A DNA stretch of 27,648 bases from a bacterium (GTDB taxonomy: Bacteria > CG2-30-53-67 > CG2-30-70-394): assembly GCA_024278555.1 (NCBI GenBank), contig JAJRSX010000211.1:1-27648 (forward strand), read 5' to 3'. The number at the start of each line of letters is the position of its first letter. Position 1 is the first letter of the stretch. Of the stretch, positions 13,636-20,376 are shown in pieces. Under the pieces are notes generated by a model that made no database searches, had not been told where the DNA came from, and was given only the letters and a program-made list of their open reading frames with translations. A program made the position numbers and the translations under genes.

Positions 13636-14229
13636 ATTCGTAGACGCAAGGTCACTCGTAAGCGAGAGCAGCGGGAGCGGATCAACCACCGCATCCGTGT
13701 CCCCGAGGTGGCGGTCATTGACGAGACCGGCGAACAGCTCGGGACGATGAACACCCACGATGCCCGTGACATGGCGAAGGAGCGCGGCCTCGACCTGGTG
13801 GAGGTGCAGCCGCACGTCACCCCGCCGGTGTGCAAGTTCATGGACTACGGCCGCTTCCTCTATGACAAGAAGAAGCGCGCCTCGATGGCCAAGGCGAAGG
13901 CGCAGGTCGTCCAGCTCAAAGAGGTGAAGTACCGCCCCAACACCGACACCCACGACCTCGAGACCAAGATGCGCAAGGCGCAGGCGTTTCTCGAGGAGGG
14001 GAACAAGTGCAAGATCACCGTGATGTTCCGAGGCCGGGAGATGGCGCACACCGACCGCGGCCGCGAGCTGATCAAGAAGGTGGCGGGGCTCCTCGACGAG
14101 GTGGCGGAGATGGAGCTGGAGCCGCACATGGAGGGCCGCTTCATGTCGGCGATCCTGGTGCCGCGCAAGGGCAAGAAGAAGGCCTCCAGCGCTCCCAAGC
14201 CGCCGCCCTCCCCGGACGCCGCCGCCTGA
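13636..14229 (+). CDS. infC: Translation initiation factor IF-3 (AUU start)
   Basis: The first ATG/GTG-type start in the frame (13708) would remove the conserved N-terminus. The frame is open upstream through RINHRIRVPEV, and an ATT codon at 13636 lies 7 nt after AGGAG. AUU initiation is the known hallmark of infC and mediates its autoregulation, because IF-3 discriminates against non-canonical starts. The product is then 197 residues. Conserved blocks include DLVEVQPHVTPPVCKFMDYG, KEVKYRPNTD, FLEEGNKCKITVMFRGREMAH and EGRFMSAILVP. The C-terminus carries an extra Lys/Pro/Ala tail of about 20 residues. IF-3 binds the 30S subunit and checks the start codon and initiator tRNA. Confidence 0.95.
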   Translation: MRRRKVTRKREQRERINHRIRVPEVAVIDETGEQLGTMNTHDARDMAKERGLDLVEVQPHVTPPVCKFMDYGRFLYDKKKRASMAKAKAQVVQLKEVKYRPNTDTHDLETKMRKAQAFLEEGNKCKITVMFRGREMAHTDRGRELIKKVAGLLDEVAEMELEPHMEGRFMSAILVPRKGKKKASSAPKPPPSPDAAA

Positions 14230-14390
14230 GGCGTTTGCGTCGTCGGAGGACGCCGCCTTCGGACTCCATGTCCGATCCGCCACGCGAACCTGGATCGTCG
14301 GCTCTGGTTTATCCCGTCAGGGCGATACCGGTGGTCTCCCAAATGGAACAAGGGTGTGGCTTGACATGGGGATGCTGGGGTGGCGAGGGG

Positions 14391-14975
14391 TGGAGGGCCG
14401 GGGGCAGGCTCTTCGGAGCTGCAATGCAGTGGCGGCGTAGCCTGGAAGGCCAATCCATAGATCGAACCGCAAATGGGGCGCAAATGGACGCGAATGGTGG
14501 TGCATCCGCTCTGGCGTCTCCGGTGCCGCTCATCCGCGCGCACCGGCCTGGAAGGCGGCTTTTGGCAACGGAATCCACCGACGTATACGGAAGTTAGGTG
14601 GCTCCCGTTGGGTTGGGCGAGCGACCTGGGTCTCATGTTTGCTCGAAGCATGGCCGGCGCCACCTCGTTCTCTTTTCCCCGCAGCGCTTTCTCGCCCCTT
14701 CCGTGCGCTTCCGTGGTTTCCGTGGTCAATTCCCTGCCGGACAGCATGGAAGCCGGGGGCGACTCGTTGGCCACCACCGCTTTCGCCGGTGGCGGTCGGG
14801 ACCGCTCTTTGCGCCTTCGCGAGGAATCCCCCCTCCCGGGGCGCCTTCGCGTGGGGCCCCGCCTCGCGGGCCGGAATGGGAGTCCGGTGTAGCAAGGGCA
14901 ACGCCACATCCTCCCTATCTCCCTCCGCCCGCGCCGGCGCCTCCGCGCGAGATTCCCACCCGACGATGATGGGGG
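14391..14975 (+). repeat. Long interspersed repeat family 3, copy A
   Basis: Shared blocks with 19761-20130 include GGCCAATCCATAGATCGA, GCCTGGAAGGCGG, GGCTCCCGTTGGGTTG, GCGCCACCTCGTT, TCGCCCCTTCCGTGC and CAATTCCCTGCCGG, in the same order with substitutions and indels. The right end (CGCGAGATTCCCACCCGACG near 14946) is the reverse complement of the left end of copy B (near 19718-19743). The two copies together therefore suggest a parent element with terminal inverted repeats, each copy retaining one end. Confidence 0.7.
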
Positions 14976-14989
14976 AGACGCCCCCCCCT

Positions 14990-15017
14990 TTGCGCTTTGC
15001 GGCCGAGGGCCTACAAT
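14990..15017 (+). promoter_or_regulatory. Putative promoter upstream of rpmI
   Basis: TTGCGC (14990-14995), a 16-nt spacer and TACAAT (15012-15017) precede the rpmI start by 42 nt. A dedicated promoter would make sense because the repeat-rich spacer separates rpmI-rplT from infC. The -10 is strong (5 of 6) and the -35 weak. Confidence 0.4.
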
Positions 15018-15059
15018 CCCGCCCCTTCGTTTTTCCGAAGCCCCAAAAGGATACCTACC

Positions 15060-15254
15060 ATGCCGAAGATCAAGACCCGCCGAGCAGCGGCCAAGCGCCT
15101 CCGGCGTACCGGTAGCGGCAAGTTTCGTTCTCACCACGCCTTTGCCCGCCACATTGCTACCAGCAAGAGCACCAAGCGTAAGCGTGGCCTGCGCAAGGCG
15201 GCGACCATCGATAAGGCGGATCAGAAGCGTTGCGCGAAGATGATGCCGTACTAG
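15060..15254 (+). CDS. rpmI: Ribosomal protein bL35
   Basis: A 64-residue, strongly basic protein with the family signature MPKIKTRRAAAKR, TGSGKFR and a lysine/arginine-rich remainder ending CAKMMPY. It is a component of the 50S subunit. I start at the ATG at 15060 (MPKIK), with AAAAGGA about 7 nt upstream, although the frame is open further left. rplT follows 59 bp later, as usual. Confidence 0.96.
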   Translation: MPKIKTRRAAAKRLRRTGSGKFRSHHAFARHIATSKSTKRKRGLRKAATIDKADQKRCAKMMPY

Positions 15255-15273
15255 TTTTCGTGTTGCCCGTCGT

Positions 15274-15298
15274 GAATCGCGGGCGGCGCCCGCTCCTA
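15274..15298 (-). repeat. REP-like palindrome, copy 2 (between rpmI and rplT)
   Basis: On the minus strand this reads TAGGAGCGGGCGCCGCCCG followed by CGATTC, matching the head and stem design of the elements at 1216-1242 and 19288-19314. It fills most of the 59-bp gap between two co-transcribed ribosomal protein genes, so its hairpin would be present in their mRNA. Confidence 0.55.
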
Positions 15299-15313
15299 TT
15301 TTCGGATTGAGCC

Positions 15314-15667
15314 ATGCCTAGAGCTAGAGGTGGTTACAAGACCCACCGTCGTCACAAGAAGGTCCTCGCCCGCGCCAGCGGCTATCGTGGCGGCCGGTCG
15401 CGCCTCTACCGCAGCGCCCGCGAGGCGGTGGACCGCGCCCTTTGCTACGCCTATCGCGACCGTCGGGCGCGCAAGCGTGACTTCCGCCGTCTCTGGATCG
15501 CCCGTATCAGCGCCGCGTCCCGTGCTCACGGGATGCCGTACAGCCGCCTGATCGCGGGGCTGACCCGCGCCCAGATCCAGATCAACCGCAAGATGCTCTC
15601 CGAGATGGCGATCTACCACCCGGAGGACTTCGCGAGCGTGGTCGAACTGGCGCGCGAGCAGCTCTAG
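15314..15667 (+). CDS. rplT: Ribosomal protein bL20
   Basis: A 117-residue basic protein with [40 protein letters not shown] and SRLIAGL, all diagnostic of bL20, a 23S rRNA-binding protein needed early in 50S assembly. Length is standard. In E. coli L20 represses rpmI-rplT translation through an mRNA pseudoknot; whether that works here was not tested. It lies between rpmI and pheS. Confidence 0.97.
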   Translation: MPRARGGYKTHRRHKKVLARASGYRGGRSRLYRSAREAVDRALCYAYRDRRARKRDFRRLWIARISAASRAHGMPYSRLIAGLTRAQIQINRKMLSEMAIYHPEDFASVVELAREQL

Positions 15668-15698
15668 AGCGCCACGCCCCAGGTCGGGAGGGGAGTTG

Positions 15699-16715
15699 GT
15701 GTCCACTGAGCTGGCGGAGGTTCGTGCCACGGCCCTGGCCGCGGTCGAGGCGGCCGAAGACCTCGCCGCCCTGGAGGCGGTGCGGGTCGTCTGGCTCGGC
15801 AAGAAGGGCAAGATCAGCCGCCTCATGCAGCGCATGGGGAGGCTATCCGCGGACGAGCGCCCCGCCTTCGGCCGGGCGGTCAACGAGCTCAAGGGGGAGG
15901 TGAGCGGCGCCCTCGCCACCCGCCGTACCGCCTTGAAGAGGGCGGAGGGGGCGGCACGGCTGGCGGCGGAGCGGATCGATGTCACCCTCCCCGGGCGGCC
16001 GCCGCGCCTCGGCTCGCTGCACCCCCTGACCCAGACGCGACGGGAGATCGAGTCGATCTTCCAGCGGATGGGGTTCGCGGTGGAGCGCGGCCCGGAGGTG
16101 GAGAGCGACTACTACAATTTCGAGGCCCTAAACCTGCCGCCGGACCACCCGGCCCGGGACATGCAGGACACCTTCTATGTCGGCCCCGGCCGCGTCCTGC
16201 GTACCCACACCTCCTCGGTGCAGGGGCGGGTGATGGCGCGGCGTGAGCCGCCGATCCAGATCATCGCCCCGGGGCGGGTCTACCGCCGCGACTCGGACAA
16301 CACCCACTCGCCCATGTTTCACCAGATCGAGGGGCTCCTGGTCGACCGTGAGGTGAGCTTCGGCGACCTCAAGGGGGTCCTGCAGAGCTTCATCAACCAG
16401 ATCTTCGGTCGCCCCCTGCCACTCCGCTTTCGCCCCTCCTACTTCCCCTTCACCGAGCCGTCGGCGGAGATGGACGTGGAGTGCGTCATGTGCGGCGGCA
16501 GCGGCTGCCGGGTCTGCGGCCACACCGGCTGGCTGGAGATCCTCGGCTGCGGCATGGTCGACCCGAACGTCTTCGACCTCGCCGGCTACGACACCAGCCG
16601 GGTCTCCGGCTTCGCCTTCGGCCTCGGCATCGAGCGGATCGCCATGCTCAAACACGCCATCCCGGACCTCAGGCTCTTCTTCGAAAACGACGTGCGGTTT
16701 TTGGAGCAGTTTTGA
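15699..16715 (+). CDS. pheS: Phenylalanyl-tRNA synthetase alpha subunit
   Basis: The product is about 338 residues and has the N-terminal coiled-coil tRNA-binding arm followed by the class II catalytic core. Motifs seen include [58 protein letters not shown], the Cys-rich loop [12 protein letters not shown] and the motif 3 region [11 protein letters not shown]. PheS makes the catalytic part of the alpha2-beta2 enzyme charging tRNA-Phe. A TTG at 15696 and a GTG at 15699 are adjacent; GTG has better spacing (about 7 nt) from GGAGG, so I use it. pheT follows after a 170-bp spacer. Confidence 0.96.
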   Translation: MSTELAEVRATALAAVEAAEDLAALEAVRVVWLGKKGKISRLMQRMGRLSADERPAFGRAVNELKGEVSGALATRRTALKRAEGAARLAAERIDVTLPGRPPRLGSLHPLTQTRREIESIFQRMGFAVERGPEVESDYYNFEALNLPPDHPARDMQDTFYVGPGRVLRTHTSSVQGRVMARREPPIQIIAPGRVYRRDSDNTHSPMFHQIEGLLVDREVSFGDLKGVLQSFINQIFGRPLPLRFRPSYFPFTEPSAEMDVECVMCGGSGCRVCGHTGWLEILGCGMVDPNVFDLAGYDTSRVSGFAFGLGIERIAMLKHAIPDLRLFFENDVRFLEQF

Positions 16716-16726
16716 GGCAAGAAATG

Positions 16727-16870
16727 TTAACGCAGAGGCGCAGAGAGGCAGAGGCGCAGAGGGTGAACCGAACGAGAAATACCAGGCCACTCGCGGTATC
16801 GCGTCGCCGTTGCATCCGTTATGGCCTCCGCAGTTCTCTGCGTCTCTGCCCCTCTGCGTCTCTGCGTTAA
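16727..16870. repeat. 144-bp hairpin element between pheS and pheT (CGCAGAGG type)
   Basis: Two 35-nt arms, 16727-16761 and 16836-16870, are reverse complements at 32 of 35 positions. Each arm is built of CGCAGAGG-like 8-nt units and begins or ends with TTAACGCAGAG. The 74-nt centre has no gene. The right arm ends 15 nt before the pheT start, touching the AGAGGA that probably serves as its ribosome site. The element should form a long RNA hairpin within a pheST transcript. Confidence 0.85.
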
Positions 16871-16885
16871 GAGGACCAAACCCCC

Positions 16886-19291
16886 ATGCGTTTCCCCCTC
16901 TCCTGGCTCCGCGAGCTGGTCGACTTTGACCTCGACCTCGACGGCCTCTGCCACGGCCTCACCATGGCGGGGCTGGAGGTGGCGGGGGTGGAGAACCCGG
17001 CGGCTGCGCTCGTCGGCTGCGGTGACCGGCTGGTGGTCGGGCGGTTGGCCGAGGTGGCGCCGCACCCGGACGCCGACCGACTCACCGTCTGCCGGGTGGA
17101 GGTCGGCACCGAGGTGGCGCAGATCGTCTGCGGCGCCAAGAACCACCGGGTGGGCGACCGGGTCGCCGCGGCGCTCCCCGGCTGCAAGCTCCCGGGGGGG
17201 ATGAAGATCCGCAAGGCGAAGCTCCGGGGTGTCGCCTCCGGCGGGATGCTCTGCTCCGCCAAGGAGCTCGGCCTCGTTACCACCAGCGAGGGGATCCTCA
17301 TCCTCCCGGAGACGGTGGAGGTGGGACAGCCCCTGGTGGCGGCCCTCGGCCTCGACGACCCGATCATCGAGATCGACCTCACCCCCAACCGCGGCGACTG
17401 CCTGTCGATGGTGGGGATCGCCCGCGAGGTGGCCGCCTTCGCCCCCAACGGCCGGCTGCACCTGCCGGAGGTGGCGGCGGTTGCGGGGGACGGCGCCCCG
17501 CCGGTGCGGGTGACCCTCGACGATGAGGCGCTCTGCCACCGCTACACCTGTCGGGCGGTGGAGGGGGTGACGATCGGTCCGTCGCCGGCGTGGATGGCCC
17601 GTCGCCTGGAGCAGGTCGGGGTGCGGCCGATCAACAACGTCGTCGACGTCACCAACTATGTCCTCTTCGAGCGCGGCCAGCCGCTCCACGCCTTCGACCT
17701 CGACCGGATCACCGGCGACGAGATCCGCGTCCGCCGCGCCGCCGACGGCGAGCAGCTCACCACCCTCGACGGTGTCGACCGGCCCCTCGATCCGGAGCGG
17801 TTGGTGATCGCCGACGCGAGTGGCCCGGTGGCCCTGGCCGGGGTGATGGGCGGCGCCTCCACCGAGGTGGGCGAGACCACCCGTCGGCTGCTCATCGAGG
17901 CCGCCTCCTTCGACCCGGTCTCCATCCGCCGCACCGCCCAGGCGCTCCAGCTCCACTCCGAGTCGTCGCACCGCTTCGAGCGGCAGGTGGACCGCGACGG
18001 GGTGATCGTGGCGCTGCACCGCGCCTGCGCGCTGCTGGGGGAGGTGGCGGGGGGGCGGGTGGTGGGCGCGGCGGTCGACCACTATCCCGGCCGTCGCCCG
18101 GCACCGGAGATCCACCTCGACCTCGGCCGCACCGGCCGCGACCTCGGCATCGAGGTCGACACCACCACCGCCACCACCCTGCTCACCCCCCTCGGCTTTG
18201 AGGTGGTAACGGCGGCGGACGGGGTGGCGGTTACCGTGCCGTCGTGGCGCAACGACGTGGAGCGGCCGGCGGACCTGGTGGAGGAGGTGGCCCGCCGGTA
18301 CGGCTACGATCGCATCCCCGCCACCTACCCCAAGGGGGGGCGCCCGGCCGAGCCGCCGGCATTGCGTGACCGGCTGCGCCGGCGACTCACCGACGTCACC
18401 GCGGCGCTGGGCTACCGCGAGGTGGTGACCGTCGCCTTCACCGATGAATCCCGCGCCGACCGCCTGAAGCTCGCCGCCGCCGACCCGCGCCGTGGCTGGG
18501 TCCGGGTCACCAACCCGATCGCCCAGGATCAGGCGGTCATGCGCACCGAGCTGATCGGCGACCTCTTACAGGCGGCGGCGCACAACCAGCGCCGCGGCGC
18601 CGCGGCGCTGCACCTCTTCGAGGTGGCGGTCTGCTTCACCGAGACCGGCGAGTTGGCGGCGGAGGAGGCGGAGCACCTCGCCCTCTTCGCCTGCGGCCCG
18701 CGCACCGACGGCTCGTGGCAGGCGGCAGCGGAGGAGACCGACTTCTTCCACCTCAAGGGCGACCTCGACTCCCTCCTCACCACCCTTGGTGTCGGCGAGG
18801 TGGCGTGGCGCCGCTCGGCCGAGCCCTTCCTCCATCCGGGGCGAGGCGCCGACCTCTTCGCCGGCGACACCCGCCTCGGCTGGGCCGGCGAGCTCCACCC
18901 CGAAGTCGCCGCCGCCTTCGACCTCACCGGTCGCTGCCTGATCGGCGAGCTCGACGTCGAGGCGGTCGCCGGGCGGCTATCGGAGGGGTGCGCCTTTCAA
19001 ATGATCCCCCGCTTCCCGGCGATGGAGCGCGACCTCGCCCTCCTCTGCCCCGAGGCGGTGGAGGCGGCCACCCTGGTGGCCACCGGCCGCGACCTCGGCG
19101 GCGTGGTCGAGGCGGTCACCCTCTTTGACCGCTACCAGGGGGAGCACGTCCCCGAGGGCATGGTCTCCATCGGCCTGCGCCTCAGGCTGCGCCACGGAGA
19201 GCGCACCCTCACCGACGCCGAGGCGGACCAGGTGGTCGCCGATCTTCTGGACCGCCTGGAACAGGCCCACGGCGTCCGCCTGCGTTCGTAG
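16886..19291 (+). CDS. pheT: Phenylalanyl-tRNA synthetase beta subunit
   Basis: The 801-residue product matches bacterial PheT. In order it has the N-terminal start MRFPLSWLRELVDFD, an EMAP-type tRNA-binding domain (about 40-150), the B3/B4 editing domain, B5 (DLGRTGRDLGIEVD), the catalytic-like core (VEEVARRYGYDRIP, NPIAQDQAVMRT) and a C-terminal ferredoxin-fold anticodon-binding domain (FPAMERDLAL, LFDRYQGEHVPEG, LRLRLRHGERTLTD). It pairs with PheS and edits mischarged Tyr-tRNA. AGAGGA lies about 10 nt upstream. The stop codon forms part of a REP-like palindrome. The gene usually followed by ihfA is here followed by a convergent lipoprotein gene. Confidence 0.96.
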   Translation: MRFPLSWLRELVDFDLDLDGLCHGLTMAGLEVAGVENPAAALVGCGDRLVVGRLAEVAPHPDADRLTVCRVEVGTEVAQIVCGAKNHRVGDRVAAALPGCKLPGGMKIRKAKLRGVASGGMLCSAKELGLVTTSEGILILPETVEVGQPLVAALGLDDPIIEIDLTPNRGDCLSMVGIAREVAAFAPNGRLHLPEVAAVAGDGAPPVRVTLDDEALCHRYTCRAVEGVTIGPSPAWMARRLEQVGVRPINNVVDVTNYVLFERGQPLHAFDLDRITGDEIRVRRAADGEQLTTLDGVDRPLDPERLVIADASGPVALAGVMGGASTEVGETTRRLLIEAASFDPVSIRRTAQALQLHSESSHRFERQVDRDGVIVALHRACALLGEVAGGRVVGAAVDHYPGRRPAPEIHLDLGRTGRDLGIEVDTTTATTLLTPLGFEVVTAADGVAVTVPSWRNDVERPADLVEEVARRYGYDRIPATYPKGGRPAEPPALRDRLRRRLTDVTAALGYREVVTVAFTDESRADRLKLAAADPRRGWVRVTNPIAQDQAVMRTELIGDLLQAAAHNQRRGAAALHLFEVAVCFTETGELAAEEAEHLALFACGPRTDGSWQAAAEETDFFHLKGDLDSLLTTLGVGEVAWRRSAEPFLHPGRGADLFAGDTRLGWAGELHPEVAAAFDLTGRCLIGELDVEAVAGRLSEGCAFQMIPRFPAMERDLALLCPEAVEAATLVATGRDLGGVVEAVTLFDRYQGEHVPEGMVSIGLRLRLRHGERTLTDAEADQVVADLLDRLEQAHGVRLRS

Positions 19292-19314
19292 GAGGGGGCC
19301 ACGCCCCCGATCGC
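19288..19314 (+). repeat. REP-like palindrome, copy 3, overlapping pheT stop
   Basis: The element starts GTAGGAGGGGGCC and continues ACGCCCCCGATCGC: the same GTAGGAG head, G/C stem and CGAT tail as the other two copies. The TAG within GTAG is the pheT stop codon. A further palindrome, GGCGCCGCAGGCGCC, follows at about 19316-19330. Confidence 0.55.
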
Positions 19315-19332
19315 TGGCGCCGCAGGCGCCTC

Positions 19333-19359
19333 CTGTAAACGGGGGCAGCCCGTTTACAG
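19333..19359. terminator. Hairpin between convergent pheT and lipoprotein gene
   Basis: CTGTAAACGGG (19333-19343) and CCCGTTTACAG (19349-19359) are perfectly complementary over 11 bp with a 5-nt loop. The lipoprotein gene's stop codon lies inside the right arm. The location between convergent genes suggests a two-way terminator, though there is no long T-tract. Confidence 0.55.
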
Positions 19360-19638
19360 CCCGAACTGCTTCGCCTGCGCCGCGTCTACCTTTTCCTGGG
19401 CGGCGGCGGTGAGCTCCTTGGCCTTGTCGAGCTGGCCACCGGCATACGCCTGGCGCGCCTCGGAGATCACCTTGCGTGCCTCGGAGACGTCGGGAGAGAG
19501 CTTGTGCTCGCTGTCCATCAGCTCGATGCCATTGAGGCTCCCCTCCATCGCGTCGAGGTCGGAGACCAGGGAGTGGGCGCAGGCGGTAAGGCCGAGGGCG
19601 GCGGCGAGGGCGAAGGGGACGAGGTAGCGGCGCGTCAT
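19354..19638 (-). CDS. Small helical lipoprotein
   Basis: The product is 94 residues. MTRRYLVPFALAAALGLTAC is a clear lipoprotein signal with lipobox LTAC, so the mature protein of about 75 residues should be lipid-anchored. The rest is polar and predicted helical, with an alanine/lysine/glutamate-rich C-terminal half (SEARKVISEARQAYAGGQL), reminiscent of small DUF4398- or Lpp-like envelope proteins; I cannot assign a family. The start at 19638 is chosen over 19674 because GGAGGAACC directly precedes it. It is convergent with pheT and shares its stop region with a hairpin. Confidence 0.8.
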   Translation of the reverse strand: MTRRYLVPFALAAALGLTACAHSLVSDLDAMEGSLNGIELMDSEHKLSPDVSEARKVISEARQAYAGGQLDKAKELTAAAQEKVDAAQAKQFGL

Positions 19639-19714
19639 GGTTCCTCCCGAGAGGTGGATTAGTTGGGTGCTCATGTTTGCAGATCCCCCACCGGCGACAC
19701 AATCACGACATCTT

Positions 19715-20130
19715 GCCCACCATCATCGGTTGGGAATCTCGCGCGGAGACGCGGAGACGCGGAGGGCCGGGGGGCAGGCGTCACCGGTGGTGCCTCGCTG
19801 GGGCGAGGCGGCCCAGAAGGCCAATCCATAGATCGACCGCAAATAGGGCGCGAATGGTGGGTGCCTCCAGTCTGACGTCATCGGTGGGGACAAACGGCGC
19901 GCAACGGCCTGGAAGGCGGTTTTAGTGCCACGGAATCCACGGAAGCACGGGGCTCCCGTTGGGTTGAGTGAACGGCCCGGACCCCATTCCTCCTCGCAGC
20001 ACGGCAAGCGCCACCTCGTTTTCTTTCCCCTCGCCGCGCGCTCTCGCCCCTTCCGTGCCCTTCCGTGGATTCCGTGGCCAATTCCCTGCCGGGCGGCATG
20101 GGATCCGCGGGTGGCTCGATTGCCGCCACC
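19715..20130 (+). repeat. Long interspersed repeat family 3, copy B
   Basis: The left end contains CATCATCGGTTGGGAATCTC and a GCGGAGAC tandem, then blocks shared in order with 14391-14780. Internally GCCACGGAATCCACGGAAG (about 19926) and its near-complement CTTCCGTGGATTCCGTGGC (about 20062) form an inverted pair. The right end lacks the terminal inverted sequence that copy A keeps. No coding capacity is evident. Confidence 0.7.
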
Positions 20131-20333
20131 AGCCCATCCTGAGCCCATTGCACCCTGCCCTCTACGATACCGGCCTCGGTATTCACTCGGTCGGTGAACG
20201 CGACCACCGCCGGGGATGGCGCCATGGGCTTGTAAAAATCAGCATCATGGCCGTGACGAAAATATCAAAGCCGACGATCGTGATCTTGCTGCGCGCCGCT
20301 TTGCCGCCCCTCATCCCGTCCCCTAATGTAGTT

Positions 20334-20372
<39 letters not shown>

Positions 20373-20376
20373 CCCC

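Larger units (their letters stand above)
14230..15059. other. ~830-bp non-coding, repeat-derived spacer between infC and rpmI
   Basis: infC and rpmI are normally a few dozen bases apart; here 830 bp separate them. The frames across this stretch look like translated repeat, with biased composition and no recognisable domain. It contains a diverged copy (about 14391-14780) of sequence at 19761-20130. It ends near 14941-14971 with an inverted version of the left end of that other copy. A possible promoter for rpmI lies at the right edge. I see no IS transposase. Confidence 0.65.

Noticed and set aside
11626-14283. 885-residue minus-strand frame opposite thrS and infC
   Set aside because: It is the mirror of two certain genes in high-GC DNA, with His/Leu/Val-rich composition and no domain.
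13860-15152. 430-residue minus-strand frame across the infC-rpmI spacer
   Set aside because: Spans antisense infC and repeat DNA; biased Arg/Pro/Ser composition; no ribosome site or domain.
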